Assembly: GCA_046593925.1 (NCBI GenBank)
Contig: JBKJQN010000061.1
Coordinates: 14,642 to 78,641, forward strand
Length of the DNA stretch: 64,000 nt
Direction: 5' to 3'
Origin: JAYVYM01 sp046593925
Lineage (GTDB): Bacteria > Actinomycetota > Actinomycetes > Mycobacteriales > SCTD01
Shown here one piece after another: positions 51,291 to 58,854 of this stretch (positions within the stretch are counted from its first letter, which is position 1; each line of letters begins with the position of its first letter). The position numbers and the translations under genes are program-made. The notes beneath the pieces were generated by a model, which saw nothing but the letters and a program-made list of their open reading frames with translations, had not been told where the DNA came from and made no database searches.

Positions 51291-51305
51291 TCATGGGGAG
51301 GGGCC

Positions 51306-52235
51306 GTGGGCAGCACACTCGAGCAGGACTTCCAGGCATGCGTGGACGCCGACGGGCGGATCGAGCCGCGCGACTGGATGCCGGAGGGCTACCGACGCAC
51401 CCTGATCAGGCAGATCGCCCAGCATGCGCACTCTGAGATCATCGGGATGCAGCCTGAGGGCAACTGGATCACCCGTGCGCCGTCGCTGCGCCGCAAGTGC
51501 ATCCTGGTCGCAAAGGTCCAGGACGAGGCGGGGCACGGCCTCTACCTCTACGGGGCCGCGGAGACCCTCGGGGTCGACCGCGACGAGCTGCTGGACCTGC
51601 TGCACCGCGGCAAGCAGAAGTACTCCACGATCTTCAACTACCCCACCACGAGCTGGTCCGACGTCTCGGCTATCGGCTGGCTCGTCGACGGCGCAGCGAT
51701 CATGAACCAGGTGCCGCTCACGCGCTGCTCGTACGGCCCGTACGCCCGGGCGATGGTCCGGGTCTGCAAAGAGGAGAGCTTCCACCAGCGGCAGGGCTTC
51801 GAGGCGATGACCGTGCTGGCGAACGGCACCCCGGCGCAGCGCGAGATGGCCCAGGCTGCGCTGGATCGCTGGTGGTGGCCAGCGCTGATGATGTTCGGAC
51901 CGTCGGACACCGAGTCGCCGAACAGCGCGCAGTCGATGGCGTGGGGCATCAAGCGGTTCAGCAACGACGAGCTGCGTCAGCGGTTCGTCGACGCCACGGT
52001 GCCGCAGGCCCACTATCTCGGCCTCACCGTCCCCGACCCCGACCTGCACCATGACGGTGAGCACTGGGTGTCCGGCGAGATCGACTGGAGCGAGTTCTTC
52101 ACCGTCATGCGCGGCGACGGCCCGTGCAACCGCGAGCGGCTCGCCGGCCGGGTCGCCGCGCACGACGACGGCGCCTGGGTACGCGAGGCGGCCCGCGCGT
52201 ACGCCGAGAAGCACGCGGCCCGCGCAGCGGCATGA
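51306..52235 (+). CDS. paaA: 1,2-phenylacetyl-CoA epoxidase, catalytic subunit A
   Basis: A 309-residue di-iron subunit of the PaaABC(D)E epoxidase that converts phenylacetyl-CoA to its ring-1,2-epoxide. The sequence EPRDWMPEGYRRTLIRQIAQ and HAHSEIIGMQPEGNWITRAP is diagnostic; iron ligands are in AKVQDEAGHGLYLYGAAETL and CKEESFHQRQGFEAM. Length matches the family. GTG at 51306 follows GGGGAGG. It opens the coupled operon paaABCDE behind a strong promoter and palindrome. Its similarity to PaaA rather than BoxB is clear from the length and motifs. Confidence 0.96.
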   Translation: MGSTLEQDFQACVDADGRIEPRDWMPEGYRRTLIRQIAQHAHSEIIGMQPEGNWITRAPSLRRKCILVAKVQDEAGHGLYLYGAAETLGVDRDELLDLLHRGKQKYSTIFNYPTTSWSDVSAIGWLVDGAAIMNQVPLTRCSYGPYARAMVRVCKEESFHQRQGFEAMTVLANGTPAQREMAQAALDRWWWPALMMFGPSDTESPNSAQSMAWGIKRFSNDELRQRFVDATVPQAHYLGLTVPDPDLHHDGEHWVSGEIDWSEFFTVMRGDGPCNRERLAGRVAAHDDGAWVREAARAYAEKHAARAAA

Positions 52236-52537
52236 CCGGCGCCGCACCCGCCCCCAGGCAGCCGCAGCCGCTCTGGGAAGTGTTTGTCCGCAGCCGGCGC
52301 GGGCTGTCGCACACCCACGTTGGCAGCCTGCACGCGCCCGACGCGCACATGGCGTTGCGCAACGCCCGGGACGTCTACACCCGGCGCCAGGAGGGGGTGT
52401 CGATCTGGGTCGTCGCGGCCGCGGACGTCGTGGCAAGCAGCCCGGACGAGAAGGACGCGTTCTTCGACCCGGCGGGCGACAAGGTCTACCGGCACCCGAC
52501 CTTCTATGACGTACCGGAGGGGCTGACGCACCTGTGA
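52232..52537 (+). CDS. paaB: 1,2-phenylacetyl-CoA epoxidase, subunit B
   Basis: A 101-residue PaaB protein. The motif WEVFVRSRRGLSHTHVGSLH and MALRNARDVYTRRQEGVSIW are those of the family, whose members bridge PaaAC heterodimers in the complex. The ATG overlaps the paaA stop by four bases (ATGA), and its stop overlaps paaC likewise (GTGA), so it is translated in step with both. Length is normal. Confidence 0.95.
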   Translation: MTGAAPAPRQPQPLWEVFVRSRRGLSHTHVGSLHAPDAHMALRNARDVYTRRQEGVSIWVVAAADVVASSPDEKDAFFDPAGDKVYRHPTFYDVPEGLTHL

Positions 52538-53319
52538 CGGTGACCGTCGCGCCCGACCTGGACGTCGCGGCGTACGCCCTGCGGCTCGGCGACGACGCGC
52601 TGGTGCTCGGCCAGCGGCTGTGCGAGTGGGCCGCGAAGAGCCCGCAGATCGAGGAGGACGTCGCGCTGCTCAACCTGGCGCTGGACCACCTCGGCGCGGC
52701 CCGCAGCCTGCTGTCCAGGGCCGGCGAGCTCGAGGGCGCGCGGCCCGACGGCACGGTGCGCACCGAGGACGACCTGGCCTTCCTGCGTGACGAGCCGCAG
52801 TGGACCAACGCGCTGCTGATGGAGCTCGAGGGCGGTGACTTCGGCCGTACGGTCGCCCGGCAGTTGCTCGTCGCGGCCTACCAGCTGCCCCTGTGGCGGG
52901 CGCTGTCCAGCTCCACCGACGAGGTCGTCGCCGGGGTCGCCGGCAAGGCCGTGAAAGAGGTGGCCTACCACCTGGACCACGCCCGCAGCTGGGTCGTCCG
53001 GCTCGGCGACGGCACCGAGACCTCGCACAGCCGGGTGCAGGCTGGCCTGGACGAGGTCTGGCCGTACGCCTTCGAGCTGTTCGAGCGCGACGCGCTGACT
53101 GCGCGGCTCGTCGAGCGCGGCGTCGCCGCCGACCCCGCGCTGCTCGAGCCGGTCTGGCGGGCAACCGTCCAGGAGGTGCTCGCCGAGGCCACGCTCGCCG
53201 TCCCCGAGACGGACTGGCGCCCGACGGGCGGCCGCTCCGGAGCGCACACCACGTCGTTCGGCTACCTGCTCGCCGAGCTGCAGCACCTGCACCGCTCGCA
53301 CCCCGGGGCGAGCTGGTGA
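52534..53319 (+). CDS. paaC: 1,2-phenylacetyl-CoA epoxidase, structural subunit C
   Basis: A 261-residue PaaC protein, an all-helical partner of PaaA that lacks a working di-iron site but is needed for the complex. Marks: LALDHLGAARSLLSRAGELE, ELEGGDFGRTVARQLL, KEVAYHLDHARSWVVRLGDG and the C-terminal SFGYLLAELQHLHRSHPGA. GTG at 52534 overlaps the paaB stop, and the stop overlaps paaD (GTGA). Length is as expected. Confidence 0.95.
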   Translation: MTVTVAPDLDVAAYALRLGDDALVLGQRLCEWAAKSPQIEEDVALLNLALDHLGAARSLLSRAGELEGARPDGTVRTEDDLAFLRDEPQWTNALLMELEGGDFGRTVARQLLVAAYQLPLWRALSSSTDEVVAGVAGKAVKEVAYHLDHARSWVVRLGDGTETSHSRVQAGLDEVWPYAFELFERDALTARLVERGVAADPALLEPVWRATVQEVLAEATLAVPETDWRPTGGRSGAHTTSFGYLLAELQHLHRSHPGASW

Positions 53320-53813
53320 CCACCGTCGCGCAGGTCCGCGAGGTGCTCGCCGGGGTCACCGACCCGGAGATCCCTGTCATCACCATCGAGGACCTCGGGA
53401 TTTTGCGTGACGTCGAGGTCGACGGCGGCCATGTCACCGTGACCATCACGCCGACCTACTCCGGATGCCCGGCGATGGACGAGATCCGGGCCGACATCCG
53501 GACCGCTCTGGCCGGGCACGGGTGGACCGACGTCGAGGTACGGATGGTGCTCGCGCCGGCCTGGACGACGGACTGGATGAGCGAGGCGGGCCGCGAGAAG
53601 CTCCGGGCGTTCGGCATCGCGCCGCCGGGGGCCAGGGCGGCTGGACCGGTACCGGTGCAGTTGCGGACGGTGCAGCTGCAGCCGCGGGTGGGCTGCCCGC
53701 AGTGCGGCTCGCGTGACACCGAGGAGCTGACCCGCTTCGCCTCGACGTCGTGCAAGGCGCTCTGGCGGTGCCGGTCCTGCCGCGAGCCGTTCGACCACTT
53801 CAAGGCGCACTGA
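53316..53813 (+). CDS. paaD: PaaD maturation factor
   Basis: A 165-residue PaaD protein. The N-terminal DUF59/MIP18 domain (VTDPEIPVITIEDLGILRDV) has the Cys in YSGCPAMDEI. The C-terminal zinc ribbon shows CPQCGS and CRSC. PaaD is thought to help insert the Fe-S cluster of PaaE. GTG at 53316 overlaps the paaC stop by four bases; the paaE ATG shares one base with its stop (TGATG). Confidence 0.93.
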   Translation: MTTVAQVREVLAGVTDPEIPVITIEDLGILRDVEVDGGHVTVTITPTYSGCPAMDEIRADIRTALAGHGWTDVEVRMVLAPAWTTDWMSEAGREKLRAFGIAPPGARAAGPVPVQLRTVQLQPRVGCPQCGSRDTEELTRFASTSCKALWRCRSCREPFDHFKAH

Positions 53814-54877
53814 TGCTCGAGGGCTTCTCGCGGTTGCACGTCGCTGCGGTCGACCGCCTGACCGACGACTCCGTCGCGATCACGTTTGACGTCCCGCCCG
53901 AGCTGGCTGACGACTTCCGCTTCGCGCCCGGTCAGCACCTGACGCTGCGGCACGTCGCGGACGGGCAGGACCTGCGCCGTACGTACAGCGTCTGCGCGAG
54001 CGCCGCCGGCGGGCCGCTGCGGGTCGCTGTCAAGCGGCTGGAGGGCGGGGCGTTCTCGACCTGGGCGAACCAGGCGTTGCGGTCGGGTGACGAGCTCGAG
54101 GTGCTCCCGCCCGCAGGCCGGTTCGGGCCGCGGCTCGATCCCGCGCGGGCCCGGCGGTACGGCCTGATCGCCGCGGGCAGCGGCATCACGCCGGTGCTGT
54201 CGATCGCGTGGACGGTGCTCGAGGTCGAGCCCGATAGCACCGTCGTGCTGCTGTACGGCAACCGTACGCAGGGCAGCGTGATGTTCCTCGAGGAGCTCGC
54301 TGACCTCAAGGACCGCTTCCCCGAACGGCTGGAGCTGCTGCACGTGCTGTCGCGCGAGGAGCAGGACAGCGAGCTGCTGAGTGGGCGGCTCGACGCCGAG
54401 CGGCTGGGCCGGCTGCTGGCGGCACTCGTACCCGTCGACGAGGTTGACGAGTGGTACCTGTGCGGGCCGTTCGGCGTTGTGACGGGCGGCCGGCAGGTGC
54501 TGCTGGACGCCGGCGTCGAGCCGGCCCGGGTGCACACCGAGCTGTTCCACGCCGACGCCCCGCCGCCCCGCCCGCCGCGGACCGCCGGGACCCCTGCCGC
54601 CGGGTCGACGGTCGTCGCGGAGCTGCACGGCCGCACGACGACCCTCACCGTCGACCGCGACGGCGAGGCCATCCTCGACGCGCTGCTCAAGGTGCGCCCC
54701 GACGCGCCGTACGCCTGCAAGGGCGGGGTCTGCGGCACCTGCCGCGCCCGGGTGCTCGAAGGCGCGGTCGAGATGGACGTCAACTACGCGCTGGAGCCCG
54801 ACGAACTCCAGGCCGGCGTGGTGCTGACCTGCCAGGCGCACCCCACGACCGACGAGGTCCGGCTCAGCTACCTCTGA
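53813..54877 (+). CDS. paaE: 1,2-phenylacetyl-CoA epoxidase, reductase subunit
   Basis: A 354-residue reductase that moves electrons from NADPH to the epoxidase. The FAD-binding domain (LRRTYSVCASAAGG gives RxYS), the NAD domain (IAAGSGITPVLSIAWTVLEV, WYLCGPFG) and a C-terminal [2Fe-2S] ferredoxin domain (YACKGGVCGTCRARV and LTCQA, C-x4-C-x2-C...C) are in the usual order. The ATG shares one base with the paaD stop. Its last 10 bases overlap the end of the convergent DUF6158 gene. The rest of the paa pathway (paaG, paaZ, paaF, paaH, paaJ) is not in the window. Confidence 0.95.
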   Translation: MLEGFSRLHVAAVDRLTDDSVAITFDVPPELADDFRFAPGQHLTLRHVADGQDLRRTYSVCASAAGGPLRVAVKRLEGGAFSTWANQALRSGDELEVLPPAGRFGPRLDPARARRYGLIAAGSGITPVLSIAWTVLEVEPDSTVVLLYGNRTQGSVMFLEELADLKDRFPERLELLHVLSREEQDSELLSGRLDAERLGRLLAALVPVDEVDEWYLCGPFGVVTGGRQVLLDAGVEPARVHTELFHADAPPPRPPRTAGTPAAGSTVVAELHGRTTTLTVDRDGEAILDALLKVRPDAPYACKGGVCGTCRARVLEGAVEMDVNYALEPDELQAGVVLTCQAHPTTDEVRLSYL

Positions 54878-55392
54878 GCAGCGGCCGAGCCGGCGTCGGT
54901 GAGCACGCGCTCGTCGCGGTCGGTATGCAGGACTGCGTCGGCACCCCGGTACAGCGCCGCGAGGGCGGCCGGGCCGACGCCGAGTTCGCGGGCGGCCTGG
55001 TGCAGCTCGAGGCGGTGCAGCCGGCCGCCGGAGTCGGCGACCCTGGCGAGCAGCGTGCGTACGGCCTCGGGGGACGCTACGGCCGGGTCGGGCTCGGCCA
55101 CCCCGTCCGCGAGCAGCGCGTCGACCTGACGCTGGATCCCGCGCAGCGCCAGCCGCAGCCGGGTGGCCTCGTCGAGCGGTCGGGGCGTGTCGGCAGTGCC
55201 CTGCCAGGTGCGCTTGGGGAAGCGGGCGAGGTACACCTGCTCGAGCTCGAGCATCCGCTCGGTGTGGTGGGCGAACTGCTCGGCGGTGCCGTGCAGGAAC
55301 ACCCAGTTGCGGGTGGCGTGCGCGAGGGTGCCCTGCTCCTCGAGCTCGACGTCGGTCAGCTCGGCTGCGGGCCGTCCCGGGTGGTCGGTCAT
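54868..55392 (-). CDS. DUF6158-like protein of the box gene set
   Basis: A 174-residue helical protein. The N-terminal part AELTDVELEEQGTLAHATRN and WVFLHGTAEQFAHHTERMLE fits the DUF6158 family, whose role is unknown; the C-terminal half (SGGRLHRLELHQAARELGVG) may be a separate helical region. ATG at 55392 shares one base with the ferredoxin stop (TGATG). Being last of the box segment, it may help in the benzoyl-CoA oxidation. It overlaps the end of paaE on the other strand by 10 bases. Confidence 0.65.
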   Translation of the reverse strand: MTDHPGRPAAELTDVELEEQGTLAHATRNWVFLHGTAEQFAHHTERMLELEQVYLARFPKRTWQGTADTPRPLDEATRLRLALRGIQRQVDALLADGVAEPDPAVASPEAVRTLLARVADSGGRLHRLELHQAARELGVGPAALAALYRGADAVLHTDRDERVLTDAGSAAAQR

Positions 55393-55724
55393 CAGGCCCA
55401 CCCCGCGACCAGCGGCGTGTCGACGCCGATGTCGCCGACTTTGCGGGAGCCGCCCGGCGCCCCGAGCGGCGCGTCCCGGCCGGGCAGCACCTCGAGGAAG
55501 AACGTCCGGTTGTCCTCGATGAAGACCTTCTGGTCCGGCTCGACGCGGCGGTCCTGCGCGATGGCCTCGACCGGGCAGACCGGCTCGCAGGCGCCGCAGT
55601 CGATGCACTCCTTGGGGTTGATGTAGCTCTTGCGCTCCCCTTCGTAGATGCAGTCGACGGGGCACTCGTCCATGCACGCCTTGTCGTTGACGTCGATGCA
55701 CGGACCGGCGATCACGTACGTCAC
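55392..55724 (-). CDS. 7Fe/8Fe-type ferredoxin (FdxA-like)
   Basis: A 110-residue ferredoxin. The cysteines fall in CIDVNDKACMDECPVDCI and CIDCGACEPVCPVEAI, giving one site of the C-x7-C-x3-C pattern and one complete 4Fe-4S site, typical of actinobacterial FdxA. A C-terminal tail of about 50 residues (FIEDNRTFFLEVLPGRDAP) is longer than in simple ferredoxins. GTG at 55724 follows GAGGAGG. It sits between the ferredoxin reductase and the DUF6158 gene, and probably carries electrons from the reductase to the oxygenase of the benzoyl-CoA pathway. Confidence 0.9.
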   Translation of the reverse strand: MTYVIAGPCIDVNDKACMDECPVDCIYEGERKSYINPKECIDCGACEPVCPVEAIAQDRRVEPDQKVFIEDNRTFFLEVLPGRDAPLGAPGGSRKVGDIGVDTPLVAGWA

Positions 55725-55734
55725 GGGGACCTCC

Positions 55735-56736
55735 TCAGGCCGGGACGGGGACGGGGACGGGGGCGGTGTCGCTGCTGTGGCCGGGGAACAGCTGGGCGTC
55801 GGGGTCCAGCGCGACCGCGGCGTTGTTGACGGCGGTCGCGACCTCCCCGAAGCCGACGCTGATCAGCCGGACCTTGCCGTCGTAGTCGGTGATGTCGCCA
55901 GCCGCGTACACGCCCGGCCGGGTCGTGCGCATCCGGGTATCGACGACGACGTGCCGGTTGTCGTGCAGCTCCAGGCCCCACTCGCGCACCGGGCCGAGGT
56001 CGGCCAGGAAACCCAGCGCCGCGACGACCTTCTGGCAGGGCAGCACGACCGGCGCGGCGCCGCGCACGGTGACCTCGACGGCGTCGACGACGGCGCCGCC
56101 GAGCACCGCGGTGAGCTCGGCGTCGACCAACACGGTCGAGCAGGCCCGCACCGCGTCGACCGCGGCCGCGTGCGCACGGAAGGCCTTGCGCCGGTGTACG
56201 ACGGTCACGCTCTTCGCGATGCCCTGCAGCGCGAGCGCCCAGTCGCAGGCGCTGTCCCCGCCACCGACGATGACGACGTCGGCGCCCGCGCAGTCGGCCA
56301 GCCGCGGCACGAAGTAGGCCAGCCCGCGGCCGAGGAACTCCTCGCCGGCGGGCAGCGGGCGCGGTGTGAAGGTGCCGATGCCGCCGGTCAGCACCAGGGC
56401 GCCGCAGCGCACCTGCTGCCCTGACGCGGTCGTGACGCGCAGCCGCCCGCCCGGCTCGTCGTCCAGGGTGACCGCCGGGTCGCCGAGCAGGTACGTCGGG
56501 TCGTACCGCGCCGCCTGGGCAACCAGACCCTCGACGAGGTCGCGGCCGCGCACGCTCGGGAAGCCGGCCACGTCGTAGATCGGCTTTTCGGGGTACATCG
56601 CGCTGACCTGGCCGCCGGGCTCGGGCAGCGAGTCGACGATGGCGGTGGAGAGCCCGCGTACCCCGGCGTAGTAGGCCCCGTACAGGCCGACCGGTCCCGC
56701 GCCGACGAGCAGCAGGTCGACGTCCAGCGGCGGCAC
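55735..56736 (-). CDS. Ferredoxin-NADP+ reductase (thioredoxin-reductase-like type)
   Basis: A 333-residue flavoprotein. The FAD fold is LLLVGAGPVGLYGAYYAG, the NADPH fold VVIVGGGDSACDWALAL, and the second FAD motif GVYAAGDITDY. There is no redox CxxC between the two, so it is a ferredoxin reductase and not a thioredoxin reductase. GTG at 56736 lies one base after the boxC stop. With the adjacent ferredoxin it could replace the fused BoxA reductase of proteobacterial box systems (inference). The Pro/Val-rich C-terminus (VPVPVPA) is odd but in frame. Confidence 0.88.
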   Translation of the reverse strand: MPPLDVDLLLVGAGPVGLYGAYYAGVRGLSTAIVDSLPEPGGQVSAMYPEKPIYDVAGFPSVRGRDLVEGLVAQAARYDPTYLLGDPAVTLDDEPGGRLRVTTASGQQVRCGALVLTGGIGTFTPRPLPAGEEFLGRGLAYFVPRLADCAGADVVIVGGGDSACDWALALQGIAKSVTVVHRRKAFRAHAAAVDAVRACSTVLVDAELTAVLGGAVVDAVEVTVRGAAPVVLPCQKVVAALGFLADLGPVREWGLELHDNRHVVVDTRMRTTRPGVYAAGDITDYDGKVRLISVGFGEVATAVNNAAVALDPDAQLFPGHSSDTAPVPVPVPA

Positions 56737-56737
56737 G

Positions 56738-58435
56738 TCAGACCCGCTTCGTGTCGTACGCCGCCCGGGTGCCACTGCCGAACCGGCGCAGCGCCCCGTC
56801 GGGGCCGCTGGCGTTGGGGCGCAGGAACACCCAGTTCTGCCAGGCGGTGAGCCGGCCGAAGACCTTGGTCTCGACGGTCTCCGGGCCGACGAAGCGGTGG
56901 TTGGCCTCCATCCCGGTCAGCGCGTCGGGCGAGAGGGACGCGCGCTCCTCCAGGGCGATCCGCAGCTCCTCGTCCCAGTCGAGGTCGTCCGGGGTCAGCG
57001 TGACCAGGCCGAGCCCGGTCGCCGCAGCCGCGTCCAGCGGCTCGCCGGCGCGGGCCGCCACCGCTGCCAGGTCGGCGGGCCGGCCGTGGAAACGCGACTG
57101 CAGCCGGGTCAGGCCGTTGCCCATCGGCAGCGGCCCGAGGTTGTCAGGGCCGACGGTGATCGTGGCGGGCGCGGCATCCGCGTCGACGTCCTCGAACACG
57201 CCGTCCAGCAGGTACTGCCGGTCGCAGGCCAGCGCGAGCTCGAGCAGGCTGCCGGTGAAGCAGCTGCCCGGCTCGATGACCGCGAACAGGCTGCGGCTGG
57301 TGACGTCCAGGCGCTTCAAGGTGCGCTTCCAGTACTGCGTCACCTCGTTGACGTACCAGTCACCGGCGAGCTCGGCGCGCTGCTTGTCGTACGCCTGGAC
57401 GAGCGCCGCGTCGCCGGTCGTGCGCAGCACCCAGGTGCCGAGGTCGTCCTCGTTCGTACGCAGCCGCAGCACCAGGTCGTCGAGCTCGCGGGCCACCGCC
57501 ATCGGCCACCAGTTCTCGCCCTCGGTGTGCGGGTCGGCGGGCGGCAGGGCGTCAGGGCCGCGCACGGTGACGTCTACCCGGCGCCCGTCGCGGACCAGGT
57601 CCGCACTGACAAAGCGGTAGGTGATGGCCTCGGCGGTCACCTCGCGGGCCAGCGGAGTCAGGAGCACCCCCTCGCCGGTGTCGGGGCGGCCGGAGGCGGC
57701 GGCGGCGGCGGTCGCGCGGGCGTGTACGGCGCCCGCGAAGCGGCTCAGCGGGACGCTCTCGTCGACCAGCCCCCACTCGACGGCCGTCTGCCCCCGGATG
57801 CCCTCGGTGCGGGTCGCGAAGATGTCGGCGCGGTCCTTGCGGACGAACCGCTTGTCCACCACGCGGGTCAGCCCGCCGGTGCCCGGCAGGACGCCGAGCA
57901 GCGGGACCTCCGGCAGCGACACGGCGGACGAGCCATCGTCGACCAGGACGATCTGTGCGCAGGCCAGGGCCATCTCGTAGCCCCCGCCGGCAGCCGTGCC
58001 GTTGAGCGCCGCGATCCAGGTCTGCCCGGAGGTGGCGGTCGCGTCCTCGATGCCGTTGCGCGTCTCGTTGGTGAACTTGCAGAAGTTGACCTTCCACGCG
58101 TGCGGGCTCTGCGCGAGCATCCGGATGTTGGCGCCGGCACAGAACATCCGGTCCAGGCCGCCGGTGAGCACGACCGCCTTGATGCCGGGGTGCTCGAACC
58201 TCAGCCGTTGCACCGCGTCGTACAGCTCGATGTCGACCCCGAGGTCGTAGCTGTTCATCTTCAGCTCATAGCCGGGAACCAGGCCACCCTGCTCGTCGAC
58301 CCGTAGCGTCAGGGTCGCAACCGGGCCGTCGACGGCGAGCTGCCAGTGCCGGTAGCGGTCGGGAGCGGTATCGAAGTCGACGGTGACCTGCGCCGGGACG
58401 GGCTCTGCGCGGTCCGCGTCGGCGAGCAGCGTCAT
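56738..58435 (-). CDS. boxC: Benzoyl-CoA-dihydrodiol lyase (2,3-epoxybenzoyl-CoA dihydrolase)
   Basis: A 565-residue protein with two crotonase units, as in BoxC. The first has GGLDRMFCAGANIRMLA and LNGTAAGGGYEMALAC (oxyanion hole); the second FAVIEPGSCFTGSLLELALA. The enzyme cleaves the 2,3-epoxide of benzoyl-CoA to a semialdehyde-CoA and formate in the aerobic box route. Full length, no defect. ATG at 58435 follows GGAGG by six bases. It lies upstream of the reductase, ferredoxin and DUF6158 genes in a tight series. The epoxidase BoxB that must precede it is not in the window. Confidence 0.93.
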   Translation of the reverse strand: MTLLADADRAEPVPAQVTVDFDTAPDRYRHWQLAVDGPVATLTLRVDEQGGLVPGYELKMNSYDLGVDIELYDAVQRLRFEHPGIKAVVLTGGLDRMFCAGANIRMLAQSPHAWKVNFCKFTNETRNGIEDATATSGQTWIAALNGTAAGGGYEMALACAQIVLVDDGSSAVSLPEVPLLGVLPGTGGLTRVVDKRFVRKDRADIFATRTEGIRGQTAVEWGLVDESVPLSRFAGAVHARATAAAAASGRPDTGEGVLLTPLAREVTAEAITYRFVSADLVRDGRRVDVTVRGPDALPPADPHTEGENWWPMAVARELDDLVLRLRTNEDDLGTWVLRTTGDAALVQAYDKQRAELAGDWYVNEVTQYWKRTLKRLDVTSRSLFAVIEPGSCFTGSLLELALACDRQYLLDGVFEDVDADAAPATITVGPDNLGPLPMGNGLTRLQSRFHGRPADLAAVAARAGEPLDAAAATGLGLVTLTPDDLDWDEELRIALEERASLSPDALTGMEANHRFVGPETVETKVFGRLTAWQNWVFLRPNASGPDGALRRFGSGTRAAYDTKRV

Positions 58436-58499
58436 GCAGGACCTCCGGTGTACGGGTTCGGGGACTGGTAACACGCTACAGCTTGCGCGTCGTACGTCG

Positions 58500-58830
58500 A
58501 GCACGTGTAGTAGGTCCGCCGAGGCCGGTGAAGACCCTGCGGGCATTCCGGCCCATCGCCAGCGTAACCACGTCCGCGGGCAGCCACAGGCCGACGACGG
58601 CCCGCGCGCTGGGAGCTCGGCGTTGATCGGAGTGCAGGGGTGGGTTGACGTTCGTCACCGGCCGGAACCTCGCCGGGTCGGGGGGGTCGTCGGGACGCCA
58701 GACGCCAGACGCCCTCGAGCACCCCGGGGCGCCCGTACTGGTGCGCCCAGTCGGCCCGGGCCGGCGCGACCGAGCTCAGAACGGGCACGTGGACGTGCGC
58801 GTCGACGAACAGGTGCCCGCCCAGGGTCAC
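58500..58830 (-). pseudogene. Amidohydrolase, remnant with frameshift and large deletion
   Basis: The gap between the benzoate-CoA ligase and boxC holds pieces of an amidohydrolase-2 type metal hydrolase. From GTG 58830 comes VTLGGHLFVDAHVHVPVLSS and WAHQYGRPGVLEGVW, including the metal HxH. After a frameshift near 58690 another frame reads DPARFRPVTNVNPPLH. The central 150-200 residues are missing, and the end GLWLPADVVTLAMGRNARRV, FTGLG follows. The remnant spans about 110 codons of an original of about 300. It sits inside the box segment, so an ancestral operon probably contained a working copy. Confidence 0.7.
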
Positions 58831-58854
58831 GGCAGGGGCGTCACAGCGGAAGTG

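Noticed and set aside
51306..52235. Di-iron oxygenase next to box genes considered as BoxB
   Set aside because: Its length (309 residues), EGNWITRAP motif and the following paaBCDE genes identify PaaA; BoxB is about 470 residues.
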